Notes: a model not told the origin generated them from the letters alone. 39,404 nt of DNA from Chara braunii (GCA_003427395.1 BFEA01000139.1:2244925-2284328); one strand, 5' to 3'. Counted from the stretch's first letter, positions 10,610 through 20,720 are shown. Program-made: numbers and translations.

Positions 10610-11061
10610 ATGTCATACATCGTGGACCGGAAGAGATTGCGGGACCCACAGTACCGAGAATACTGGGAGGGAGAACAACTTAGGCTACGGGGGAATTTGA
10701 GAAATCTGGAATTCCCCTGTCTAACCGAGAACGACCGACTGTGGGCCAGGGACTTTCACCGCACCATAACCAACGACCCGAGGGACCCCGACTACCCGAC
10801 TACCCGACTACTTATAACACGCAATATTTCGTATCCCCCGGCTTCGTCGTTATCGCTACCAATTTCCCTCCCTTCCATCTCCTCCTCCCATACCACCAAC
10901 TCACAGTGGTACCGTGGAAGTCCATAGCCCCGTATTGGTCCCACACGCCGTGCAGAAATTGCAGACGGCACGGCAACCGCCGAGCCTCTGGAATTATGGA
11001 GCCTAACCATAACGCACGACGTCAATCGCCACGTGTCCACACGCGGAAGTCCGACCCATAG
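10610..11061 (+). pseudogene. LTR-embedded coding frame, copy A (frameshifted)
   Basis: This is the same peptide as in copies C and B (YREYWEGEQLRLRGNLRNLEF, ENDRLWARDFH, then NTQYFVSPGFV, FPPFHLLLPYHQLT). A tandem duplication of CCCGACTA at about 10795-10811 adds 8 bp and shifts the frame between the DPRDPDYP block and the NTQYF block, so this LTR copy cannot make the intact segment. The conserved coding stops being recognisable after about 10980, beyond the CRNCRR block. Confidence 0.55.
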
Positions 11062-11363
11062 AAATCGCAACCTTCACGAGCGGACCTCTCCCGAACCGCC
11101 GTCACTAGAACGAGCGGATCGGACGGCCCAAGATGCACCGCGCATGCCATCTGACTTATGCTGCACGACCTCGACCGCCATCAGACCGAAAGTGACCCAT
11201 CCCTTAGCCTCATTGCATTTATGCCCCTGGAACCTTGCCGCAGGAGATTTAAGTTCTGACCTGGGACTCCACCCCCCATTTCCCAAAAATCCTTGGCACA
11301 CCCCTTTTTGCACTTCCAGACCCACATCCCACTCCGATCAGGAAGTCACGTCGGGCGTGAGGT

Positions 11364-11376
11364 TGGTATCGGAGCC
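11364..11376 (+). other. Primer-binding site, initiator-Met tRNA type
   Basis: TGGTATCGGAGCC differs at one base from the complement of the 3' end of plant initiator-Met tRNA (TGGTATCAGAGCC). It lies exactly where the 5' LTR similarity ends, which fixes the LTR boundary and the plus orientation of the element. Confidence 0.88.
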
Positions 11377-11529
11377 GACACGTGGCAGGGTTACAAGATT
11401 CGTAGGACGGTGGTCGAGATCGAAGCGATCTGGCTAACAGGGGACGACCTCGACCTCGGAACGCACATCGTTGCGACCTCGTCGTTACAAGAAGTCAGTC
11501 TGCGGCTCGACCACAAGCAGTTATCGGGT

Positions 11530-11955
11530 AGCTGAAAATTCAGGAATGAAAATTCTGAAGTGAGAGTTTTGGGCAGTCTGAAAATCATGAATAGTCCTGA
11601 AGTGGTGAAAGGTCCGAAGACCCTGAAAACCACCTGTTTAGGCAGGTTGCATCCTGAAGTGGTGAAGGGTGTCCTGAAGTGGTCAAGTGAGAGTTTTGGG
11701 CAGTCTGAAAATCCTGAATGGTCCTGAAGTGGTGAAAGGTCCAAAGACCATGAAAACCACCCTTCACCACTTGAGGATGCAGCCTTCCTAAACAAGTGGT
11801 TTTCAGTGTCTTCGGAGATTTCACCACTTCAGAACCATTCAGGATTTTCATACCGGAATGGTCCTGAAGTGGTGAAAGGTCCGAAGACCCTGAAAACCAC
11901 CTGTTTCGGCAGGCTGCATCCTGAAGTGGTGAAGGGTATCCTGAAGTGGTGACGA
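11530..11955. repeat. Leader repeat array: direct and inverted copies of a TCCTGAAGTGGTGAA unit
   Basis: Between the primer-binding site and gag, TCCTGAAGTGGTGAA(A/G)GG recurs at about 11594, 11650, 11724, 11863 and 11918. The larger block 'GGTCCGAAGACCCTGAAAACCACC' with GCAGG.TGCATCC appears at least twice directly (from 11610 and 11878) and once inverted (about 11762-11850, TTCACCACTT...). The arrangement can fold into strong stems. No gene is present. Confidence 0.8.
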
Positions 11956-12002
11956 AAAATATGACTGTTGTTAACATTCTCTCGGCTTGACGGGCAGCCA
12001 AC

Positions 12003-13112
12003 ATGAACGCCAATCAACAAAACCCGAACCCACAACAGAACCCCAATCAGAAGCTAAATCCTAATCAACCCGTATCCCCAGCGCGGGTACCTGTGACTCC
12101 ACCCGATCTTTATCTGTTCGATCCTGCTCACCACCTCGCTGGAGCATGGCTCGCCACGCTCCGAGCTCAGCAGTACGACGACAACGAAGCACAAATAGAC
12201 ATTCCTGCCCGGTTGGGGGAAGAAGCTCATCATTGGTTTAGCACCTATGTATGGGTTGATCTTCCGACATTCGAGTGAGATTTTATGAACCGATTCGATT
12301 ACATCCACCCTGAACAGACCCTTTTCATGATTAAAGATCGAGTTTAAAAACCCCTCGAGTCCGTCACCGAGTACCGAAATCGATTCTATTGAATGTTTGT
12401 AAAAACTGAGCGAGGCGAACAAGTAGGAAGGGACCTGTTTATTGATGGACTTCGCAGCCAAGCAATGAGGGTGAAATTGCGGAAACAGTTTTCCCCCATC
12501 AATCAAACGTTGCAACAGATCATGACGGCCGCCGAAGAAATGAAACGAAAGTTCGCCGTGAGTTTCCTAGAGGGAGAGGATTATCCCAGGGAAGGAGACT
12601 CGTCCGAACTGGCGAGAGCCAAAGCTGAGCTGGCAGCATTACAAAATAAGTTTGAAAATATGGGGTTCGTGTCTGGCCCGGTCACTTGTCTGAAACAAAT
12701 CACCCCCAAACGACCAGCCCCGAGTAAGATCATGAGCATGCCGGTCCCTGTGATGACCGCGCCCCCACCACCGGTAGAAAACCCCGCACGATCGAATGAA
12801 TCAACTACCTTATTAGAACAGAGCAAGACACTAGTTAATCTGATCCAAGAAAGCAAGAAAGAACAGCGGGAGCACAATGCCCGAATAGAGGCAATGATGC
12901 GATCAATGCGACCGATATTGATACGAGCCGCCCCGATGCAGCAAGGGCCGGCCCCAGCACCCACTCTCGGAGGAGCCGTTGATAACCTGAATGTTTGTTA
13001 CGCGTGTCATCAACCAGGGTACATAGCCCGAGATTGCCCCTATCGACCCCCCCAACCACGAGTCGGGGCCGCACCGGTAGCAACAGCCCCGATTGCTAAC
13101 GGGTCGGGTTGA
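12003..13112 (+). pseudogene. gag of the LTR retrotransposon, broken
   Basis: Gag forms the virus-like particle that packages element RNA. One reading frame runs from ATG 12003 to TGA 13110-13112 but holds three internal stops (near 12276, 12345 and 12389). Features in order: a Gln/Asn/Pro-rich N-terminus, a capsid-like retrotrans_gag region (ARLGEEAHHWF..., then FMNRFDYIHPEQ, DGLRSQ), an Ala/Glu-rich helical segment, a Pro-rich linker, and a C-terminal zinc knuckle CYACHQPGYIARDC. The knuckle should be CX2CX4HX4C but has Tyr in the His position, so zinc binding is probably lost. The protease frame follows in the same frame after the stop. Confidence 0.82.
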
Positions 13113-13931
13113 GTAGGGGCGTTAATGGAAGAGATGGAAGGAGGCAGATGCAGGTTGGCTACAACGGAAGAAGCCACGAAACTTATCTCGTTGGACCAGT
13201 ACGTAAACCTTGGCTACCCAGGTCTGGGAATGATCGGAACGATCATTCCCGCACCCGAAGAGAGGGAAGTGGCGGAGTGGCGACCGTCTCCAGGAGAAAT
13301 GGAGACGGGAGGACCCATTTTCGTCACCGAGGAAATCGATGTCTTGAACATCGTCCAGGCATTAGATCATCGAATCCCTCTCCCAATCGGTCATCTATTG
13401 TCAATATCAGAACAAGCCAACGAACGCATGTGCAAAGCGAATCGAAAGCGATTCGCCCTTGCTTCAATAACAAATACGAAAGGAAAGAGTCAAGCACAAG
13501 ACAAACCCGTCACTGACACGTCAGACCCGATACGCTTAGGATTGATCTAGAAAGATGATCACTTCCTGTGGATTAAGGTGATTCCGTGGAAATCCGCAGA
13601 ATGTGACATCGAAGTATGGGGCGTCCCGTACAAGGCCATCATCGATTCCGGAGCAGTTGTCCTAGCCATCTCACTACGGGTAGTCCAACGGGCAGGAAGA
13701 AGGAAAGATTTGATCATGCTTACAGAAACAGATCAGCTCGTTTCGGCAGATGAAGAGAAGATTAAGACAGTAGGACGAATGAGCAATGTCGCTTTTCGAT
13801 TAGGAAAGGTGCATGCCCTGGGAGATGTCATAGTATTAGACGTGAGCACTTACAACGTTCTCTTGGGTCTGACCGCTCTGATGGCCTTGCGAGCCAATCT
13901 GGATTTCGAGAAACGATCGATCATCCTCTAG
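13113..13931 (+). pseudogene. pol: linker and aspartic protease
   Basis: In the same frame as gag. A linker (13113-13550) ends at a TAG. Then 13551-13931 encodes the retropepsin-like protease with the active-site motif IIDSGAVVLAIS (D-S-G) and a later hydrophobic block NVLLGLTAL, matching the usual D(V/I)LLGxDxL region. The protease would cleave the Gag-Pol polyprotein. The catalytic Asp-Ser-Gly is intact. The stops at 13110 and 13548 are most simply decay, although gag-pol readthrough at the first cannot be excluded. Confidence 0.75.
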
Positions 13932-13961
13932 AATACGGGAAGAAAACCCTACGGCATACCT

Positions 13962-16229
13962 ATGAGGCTAACCCTTCGAACTACCGCTAACATAGCTCCG
14001 CGGGTTTCTCAGATAATGGTTGGAAGTCTCTGTGTGATCACCTGGGAAAATTCCGCGAATGATGAGCAATCATCGAAGGATGCGGACAGCAGTGACAAGG
14101 ATGATGCAATAATCTTGGAATTGGCGCGGCAGCGCATCCGTTACCCTGCGCAAAGAGCCAACGTGAAACCTTTGAGCCTGACTGGTCGGAACTTGTAGAG
14201 AACGCAGGTGATGATTTTGGGAGAACCTCTCATACAGATCTCACGAATGGTCGATTTTTTGGAACCCCCTCAAACCCAGTACGAAGGTATCTCTCCTCTC
14301 CTTGCACGCTACAATGACAAAAGACACTTCTGCGACATTACGAGCCTCCCCCGATCTCTTTTGCCACCTGCAAAAGAAATACGATTGGTATGCTTAGGAG
14401 CGGAAGCCAGTTCTTTGGAACCCCCTGAGCGCCTCGAAACTGGATCTAACGGACTCGGGATCAAAATGGCAACGAAAACCGTGCCATGGCAGGACATGCG
14501 CGACGGAGTAACCCGGGAGGAACACGTGGCCATTCGAGAGCAGAACGCGCAAATGATGGCCACGGTATTCTCTTGGCGATCGGATAACTCGTTTATTTCC
14601 ACACCCCCGCCTGAAACCACTAAGCGGGTAAGTACGAAACAGGTCGATGTACGGATATGGAATCAATTGTATGAGTTGCACGTGCCCTACTACGTACCTA
14701 ATAAGATCCATCACCTAATCGCGAACATTCTAAAAGAATATCAGGGAACGATTAGCATAACTGATACAGGTATTGGGCTATCGTTAGTCATACAACACGA
14801 AATTCAAACCGGAAACTATCCCCCCATCCACTGTAAACCCTACAGGTATTCCCTGATGGAACGGAAGACAACCCTCCAGCGGATTCGAGAGTTCGAAGCT
14901 AACGGATGGATCAAGCCCGCTACTAGGCCATGGTCATTCCCGGTAGTGTTAGTACCGAAGAAGAATGGGTCGATTCGCACCTGCATCGATTATCGCAAAC
15001 TGAATGATATCACGATCAAAGATGTGTAACCCCTTCTCCGGATTGATGATTTGTTGGATGCGATTGGGTGTGCTAATTGTTTTAGTAAATTTGATATTCG
15101 TCACGACTTTCATATCCTGGTCAAGGAGGAGGATCGGCCGAAAACGGCCTTCGTGCTATTTGAAGGCACGTGGCAATGGGTCTGGTGTCCGATGGGGATT
15201 TGTAATGCTCATGCTACGTTTCAACGGGCTATGAACGTGACCTTTCAAAACTTCGTTAACAAGACGCGGCTAACTCAGGGGATGATCAACTTTTGCGTCA
15301 TCGTGTACATGGACGACATTTGGTCTACTCATAGACCTACCACGAACACGCACATCACATTGAGTGGACGTTGGGAGCTCTGAGAGACGTTGGGTTCAAG
15401 GTCGCATTAGAGAAGAGCGAATTTTTCCTCTCGGAGATCTCGTTCCTGGGCTACGTGTTGACACGGGGAGGACTGCAGCCGGATTCGAGGAAGGTCGCGG
15501 CGGTGAAAAACGCCCTTGTTCCTACGTCATTGACGCACGTTCGAGTTTTTCTGGGACTTGCGTCATACTATCGTCGATTCATCAAAGGGTTCGTCGCGAT
15601 TGCGCGGCCCCTAACGAACTTGTTACGAAAAGACCGTCCTCTCAGTTGGGACGCCGAGTGCAAACAGGCCTTCGCCACCCTCAAGAACGCCCTGGCTACA
15701 ACACCTATTTTGATCCGGCCGGACCCTACGAAGCAGTTCATTCTCATTACGGACTGGCAACCGGAGGTGATTTCCACTATCCTAGCACAGAAGGGGAACG
15801 ACGGTCGTGAACACGTCATCGAGTACGCATCTCGAACGGTGCTAGACGAACGAAAGAACGATTCGGCCCCGCAGGGTGAATGCTATGCGGTGGTCTGTGG
15901 AATCCAGCACTTTCATCCGTATCTTTATGGACAAAAGTTTTTTCTGGTGACTGATCACGGGCCGCTGCTGGCTCTAAGGAGACTCACTAACTACATAGAC
16001 ATGATTGGGCGTTGGGCAGTGCGCCTGCAAGAGAGACTTCGATATCGTCCATCGGAAGACGGAGAGGCACGGAACCGCGGACGGGTTGACACGTCTGCAT
16101 CGACCAGCTAAGGTACCTAAAGGCGAAGAAATCATCCCGTGGAAGGAACCGGAATCAACGAACGAACCCAAGTACGGACAAGTGCCAGTTCTCCCACGTG
16201 GCAAGAAGCAGGCACGTGGCAATAGGTGA
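13962..16229 (+). pseudogene. pol: reverse transcriptase and RNase H
   Basis: This part copies element RNA to DNA. In frame with protease up to about 15360: a spacer, then RT with HCKPYRYSLMER, the VLVPKKNGSIRTCIDYRKLN block, a TAA at 15027-15029, FSKFDIRHDF (first catalytic Asp), the PMGICNAHATFQRAMN block and the catalytic YMDD (IVYMDDIW). A frameshift at about 15355-15365 leads to the connection and RNase H: VFLGLASYYRRFIKGF, then ITDWQPEVISTILAQ (catalytic Asp) and VTDHGPL. A second frameshift at about 16035 leads to FDIVHRKTERHGTADGLTRL, the end of RNase H. The catalytic residues that can be seen are kept, but frames and stops rule out function. Domain order and motifs are those of Ty3/Gypsy pol. 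Confidence 0.88.
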
Positions 16230-16294
16230 CGGAGGTAATCTTGCAACTCCTCTCTCTCCCCTCTCGTCCTCATCCCTTCTTTCTCTACCAACAG

Positions 16295-16551
16295 GCATTT
16301 TATTAAAATTGACATTTTTTACTATTTTCACGAAATTGATATTACAAAAAAATACAAAATTTTTAAGCATTTTCTTGCGCCAACCACATCAGACCATTGA
16401 TGGTTCGGCGTCCCTACGACGCCGGACCATCAGGATGTCGGACCATCAATGGTCCGATGTCGTGGGCACAAAAACACACTAAAAAACTCAGTTTTTTCTT
16501 GGATGCCAAATTTCGTGAAAATAGTAAAAAATGTTAATTTTAACGAAATGC
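16295..16551. mobile_element. 257-bp foldback/MITE-like insert inside pol
   Basis: Arms of about 44 bp, at 16295-16338 and 16508-16551, are inverted copies (GCATTTT.TTAAAATT.ACATTTTTTACTATTTTCACGAAATT) with few mismatches. The centre contains further self-complementary DNA, with GACCATTGATGGTT and GGACCATCAATGGTCC around 16392-16462. It is much more AT-rich at the ends than the surrounding pol. It sits between RNase H and the next pol frame. No coding capacity. I could not identify a target duplication (flanks ...CCAACAG and TAGTTTAC). Confidence 0.7.
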
Positions 16552-16612
16552 TAGTTTACTAGATAAATTTTGTTATTTTTGCGAAGCAATTTCACGCGTT
16601 TACTCTGTCCCT

Positions 16613-16981
16613 ATGCATCTTAGTGGGGAAGGTTATGTCGAATGGGTACACTGTCGGCGGTGTGTCGCGAGAGCCCATGGCTCTTGCATTCAGTATCGAA
16701 ATGGCAACACGCCTTGGTTGTGCCCCTTGTGTCGGGTCGATAAGATCCCTACCGAGGCTCGATTTCTCGATGCCACTTCAGAAGGGTTAGAAAAGATCCG
16801 AAAATTTAGAAGGGTCGAGGTATGGACGGATATTGCTTTAATTGCCACCTTGGTAGGTAACCCCCTCCAGGACTTCACTAAGGAGGACCGGAGGAGGGCC
16901 AATGAAAGGGCTCGGGACTATCGCTGGAACGAGGGTCGGTTAGAAAAATGGAAACGGATGGTAGTGGGATTTGGATGGTAG
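16613..16981 (+). pseudogene. pol: PHD-like zinc-finger segment between RNase H and integrase
   Basis: A 122-residue frame begins with WVHCRRCVARAHGSC and continues to WLCPLC. The spacing, W.xCxxC...HxxC...W.CxxC, matches the second half of a PHD finger, a fold that often reads histone tails; the first Cys pair is not visible and may have been lost when the foldback element inserted just upstream. The rest (EARFLDATSEGLEKI..., then DYRWNEGRLEKW) is a charged region leading into the integrase frame, which overlaps its end in a different frame. The position in pol suggests a targeting module, but that is inference. Confidence 0.5.
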
Positions 16982-18096
16982 TGCCACACCCGTTCATGAG
17001 GTATGACTGGGTTAAAACGGCGCATGAGGAAACTGCAGCCCATTTTGCCGTCCAAATTACTGAGGCGGCAATCGATAAAAATGAGTGGTATTGGTCCAAT
17101 ATTCGTGATGATGTTAAATCCATCGTCCAAAATTGTCAGGTCTGCACTGTTGACAAGGCGCCGATTCAGCCGCCGAGATCGACAGTGCCGACGATGGTTG
17201 AAAGGCCCTTTCAGAGGGTTAATATGGATACTACCGATATTGTGGTACCCCCTGGACCTAATGGCTGTGAGTATTCAATCCTACTGGTATTTGTAGGCCA
17301 TCTCTCGAAATGGATCGAGGCAGATCCATGTCGTACGCGACAGGCGGTTGAAATCGCACGATACGTCAACCGTTTTCTCGGAATGCATCAGGTCACAGAG
17401 GAGATCCTGACCAATAATGGGGCGGAATTAAGAGGGGAAGTTTTGAGGAACCTAGTCATACACGGTGTCGCCATTCGGAATACTGCACCCCACATGACAC
17501 AGTCTAACGGGCTGGCAGAGAACGCAAATAGGGTGATTAAGACTGCACTGCGACGAAACATCGCGGCACGAGATCCGAGACCCTGGCCCGATATCGTGGA
17601 TCACATCCTGGCGGTCCATCGAGGAACGCCCCATGAATCGACGGGCCTGAGCCCCTTTTAATTACGAACCAATAGTGTGGCTTGCGTTTCGATACCGAGC
17701 CTTCCGGACGAATCTTCGTTGAACCGACGGCCCACGAGGGCCACGGTTCGGTACAAGGTCAAGCGGCACCTAGAGCTGATGGAGCGGTCCCTTCCCCGAT
17801 TAGCCCGAAAACGCCAACGGATGACTGAGTTAGCCCAAGGCGGATAGGTCCATAGCTACGAGGCCCGAAATGGGAACGCAGGACCACGGCCTCAATATAA
17901 ATTAGGGGACATCGTGCAGGTAAGGGAATGTGCTCGCTAGGGTAAGCTAGCACCACGATTCTTCGGGCGATTTCACATAGTTGAGCTCGGCCCGAACGGA
18001 GTGAACACGGTGCGGCTCGTGCCTGAGGTCTCCGACGGCCAATCTGCTCGCCCGATCACTCGCCATGTGTCCTATTTGCGACCTCTCCCTTCCTCT
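16948..18096 (+). pseudogene. pol: integrase with GPY/F-like C-terminus
   Basis: This part inserts element DNA into the genome. Visible: the HHCC zinc domain (HEETAAHFAVQ ... NCQVC), the core with first Asp (VNMDTTDI), the segment ILTNNGAELRG where the second catalytic Asp (normally TDNG) is Asn, and the Glu in NGLAENANR. The main frame stops at 17659. The same frame resumes with YKLGDIVQVREC, a TAG at about 17938, and KLAPRFFGRFHIVELGPNGVNTV followed by ITRHVSYLRP, the GPY/F-type module and usual C-terminal end. No chromodomain was seen after it. The Asp-to-Asn change and the stops make it inactive. Confidence 0.85.
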
Positions 18097-18694
18097 CCAT
18101 CTCCACCTTCGTCCGCCCCTCCTCCAGTACGGAAGAGGACGGCGTCTGCTTATCACCCTCTTCTTCTTTGTCTCGCTCCCCTGCAGACATTCCATCCCCG
18201 TCGCCATCGCATTGAGTTTTTCCACCGAGCAGGTTCTTGGCGAGCACATGCTGGCGCCACGTGGTGATATTTCGGCGATCATCCAAGTCCATCATCCACG
18301 GATCAGTTTGGATCTTCTCCGATTTGCGCAGTTCTTCAGCACCACTGGGGTGTATGAGGCGGCAGAGTTTCGTTTTGCGGCCCATAGCCAGACACTCGTG
18401 TTGGCCGAGGCATCGGCTTATCGACGGCTTTCAGCGCCAGGGATCAGCCACATATCTACCATCGTCGTCTTCAGTGGGGACATCAGCACGGTGGATCCTA
18501 CAAGGCATACGGCGATCCGGGCCTTGCTAAGGGAGTGGGGCGAACAGTTAGCGCAGGTGTGGAGCCGATGGCTTGCGTGGCACGGCGACAACCTCGTCGT
18601 CACCAACAACGTCGACGTCGACGGGCTCCGCACATCCCGACACGAGCCGGCGGTAGCGCTCCCAGAGCTCGTCCCTTTTCTGCGTCCTCAATGA
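18065..18694 (+). pseudogene. 3' accessory region, part 1 (unknown protein)
   Basis: A 209-residue open frame lies downstream of, and slightly overlapping, the integrase end. From about residue 55 it has balanced, protein-like composition: LAPRGDISAIIQVHHPRIS, LLRFAQFFSTTGVYEAAEF, LREWGEQLAQVWSRWLAWHG. The first ~50 residues are Pro/Leu/Arg-rich and may not be translated. I do not recognise a family. It has no pol or gag motif and lies where some plant Gypsy elements carry additional (env-like or other) genes. The frame changes at about 18695 into part 2. Confidence 0.45.
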
Positions 18695-18709
18695 ACCGGT
18701 CCCAGTTCT

Positions 18710-19740
18710 CAACCTTTGCCCTCCCCTCTCTCTTCCCCATTTTCTGGCAGTCTGCTCTCCATCCCCGTCTTTCTCTCTGTATCCAGCCACTCGCCGTTCC
18801 TCTCATCGAGCCGAGGCATTGGGAGATGTGGTGCGAGCAGTACTTCGCTCTTTCGTTGTGTCTGGTGGAAATGGAGCTGACGTGGACGCGGGACAGTGAG
18901 CATTGCACCGCGAGGGAGAGTGTGGAGCTGCTAATCATCCAGGCCTAGAGAACGGAGGTGGAAGGGGATCTCCTCGGGTTCGTTTTCGGGGCAATGGGAC
19001 CCGGCCATCGACAACTGATTGTGTGGGAGCTCTCGGTCCCCTTCGTGCAGCTAATCGACGATCTCCCCCTCGACATCATATCGCAGTGCGACGAAAGCCC
19101 GGTGCCGCACGTCCTTCCGCGGAGGTTGACGCAGTATCTGCAGTGGTCGGCCTGTTTGGAGGAGAGAGGAGGAGGTGGCAACTACCCGTTGCGATCGGAG
19201 TACCAGAATCCCCGGGGGATCATCGACATCCTTTTCTTCCAGCCCCGGGCGCTGTCTGAAGGCGAGGCGATAACGGTGGAGGAAGAAGAAGAGGAGGACG
19301 AGGAGGACGAAACCTCAGAGGAAAGGAGTTACTTTGAGCACAGTGAAGAGAAGCCGAGCGGAGAAGAAGAAGAGGAAGAAGAAAATCAGGAGGAGGAAGA
19401 GGAAGGATTTGAGTGGGAAAGTCTGGGTGAGGAGGCGGGCCGCGCAGAGGTCCAGGAAGAAGATCCCGAGGTGGTAGCGTGGCCGAGAGAAGAAATCACG
19501 GTCGGGAAGCAGCCGCTGGAGTACGCGAGCGGCGCGGATCTACCGATCCCAGACGATCCGACCAGGGATCCCGAGCCACCCAAGGACGGCAATGGGGACC
19601 CTTCTGCCGAGACTTCGAGTGCGCAAGCAAGGAGGCGACGGAGTCGATCCCCCTCCCCCTCCACCCGTCCCCCAGTTCGCACACGTACCGATGCAGGGCA
19701 TCGGGCTTCGTCCCCGGTCGTTATCACGTCATCCCCTTGA
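18710..19740 (+). pseudogene. 3' accessory region, part 2 (acidic domain; one in-frame TAG)
   Basis: A single frame runs from about 18710 to TGA 19738-19740, broken only by TAG at 18946-18948. Before the stop: HWEMWCEQYFALSLCLVEMEL. After it: GHRQLIVWELSVPFVQLIDD, a folded-looking segment, then a strongly acidic stretch (about 19278-19440, mostly Glu) and an Arg/Ser/Pro tail (RRRRSRSPSPSTRPP). A folded head, acidic linker and basic SR-like tail resemble nucleic-acid or chromatin-associated proteins in composition only. No known domain was recognised. Confidence 0.45.
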
Positions 19741-20213
19741 TTACCTCACCCTTCGGCAGATCACCGCCTTGATCTCCTTTCCCCACAACCCCTTTCCCAC
19801 CGACACCTTCCGTCACTTCTACGCTAACCGCCTCGCTGTCCATCACACCCCCACCCCTTTACTCGGTGCGCCACCCCTATCTTTTGCCTCCACGTCCTTC
19901 TCTTTAATGCCGCGTGGGGCCACAATATAATCGAGGTTTATTGCACGATCACGAGGACTATCCCCGCGTGCGAAAACCATGATCGGTTCCGGACGGCCCT
20001 CTTCCGCACCTTTGTAACCCTCTACCCCGACTATCTCGCATCTCTCCCCCACAATGGCACCCGTTTTCCTCGCTTCCATCGAATCATCCGCTACCAGGAG
20101 CTTTCGGTAACAGTAGCAGGGATGGAGCGCTTCCTACCCCCACTCCCAACCAACCCTCCCTCTCTCCATGCCCCCATGTACCACCTCCCCTTTCCTCTTC
20201 CCGCTGGTCACTG
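19700..20213 (+). pseudogene. 3' accessory region, part 3, with similarity to the LTR coding frame
   Basis: Frame 2 encodes LDYLTLRQITALISFPHN...DTFRHFYANRLAVHH up to about 19930. Frame 1, open from about 19850 to the TGA near 20211, encodes AAWGHNIIEVYCTITR, CENHDRFRTALFRTF, LYPDYLASLP, RFPRFHRIIRYQELSVTV and a Pro-rich end. The blocks ENxDR(F/L), PDY and FPxFHxx(I/L)xxYx(E/Q)L(S/T)V recur in the same order in the frame encoded inside all three LTR copies (ENDRL ... PDYP ... FPPFHLLLPYHQLTV). Related or duplicated domains are likely. The frame change between the two pieces is either decay or a lost splice. Confidence 0.45.
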
Positions 20214-20319
20214 ATGCGCGGTTGCATGGCACGTGTCACGGCGATGGCACGAAAGATCTCCAACGAAAAAAAATTCCAGAATTAAATAATCATAAATTAC
20301 AATCTAAATTTTAAATTTT

Positions 20320-20720
20320 CATTCCATCTTAAAAAATGTCGTTCCAATTTTAAAATTTTTCATCTTATTTGCAAACTTTTATTCCAAGAATAGGGTATCC
20401 CTTCTAATTTGGACTGCATAGATGGAATGAAAGTCTGGATGAGTTCATGAAATATTTTAATTGGACTTTTATTTTAAGTAAGGATTTTCAGTCATAAATA
20501 GGTTAATCCAATCTAAATTAGAAGATATTTGTTGGAGTAGAATGAAAATTTAATTAAAACATTTCAAAAACTCGTCCAGACTTTCATTCCATCTTGAACC
20601 AATAGCTGTAGTTGGAAGGGAAAACTCATATTTAGACGGAAACTTGTCAAATAAAACTGGAAATTTTAGAATTGGACGAACATTGGAATGATAATTTATA
20701 AATATGAAGGATTTTTTTTT
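20320..20720. repeat. AT-rich foldback (long imperfect inverted repeat) upstream of the 3' LTR
   Basis: The centre of symmetry is near 20508. GATGGAATGAAAGTCTGG at 20421-20438 is inverted perfectly at 20576-20593, and the match extends imperfectly to 20462/20552. Further out, CCAATTTTAAAATTT (20344-20358) pairs with 20661-20675. The arms diverge towards the centre. Composition is far more AT-rich than neighbouring element DNA, and no gene is present. It is probably a non-autonomous insert or an old palindromic element. Confidence 0.7.

Larger units (their letters stand above)
8825..11363 (+). repeat. 5' LTR (copy A)
   Basis: It starts TGTGATGAACCAATTCC and matches 20952-23402 along its whole length with scattered substitutions. 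Notable differences from copy B: about 85 extra bases at 9930-10020, an 8-bp duplication near 10795-10811, and loss of the final TTGGGTGTCACA, so that GCGTGAGG runs directly into the primer-binding site. It contains a TATA-like box, a long GA tract and the LTR coding frame. Confidence 0.9.

Noticed and set aside
12276-12392. In-frame stops in gag as sign of an alternative genetic code or programmed readthrough
   Set aside because: TGA, TAA and TAG all occur, along with frameshifts and lost catalytic residues, so ordinary decay explains them.
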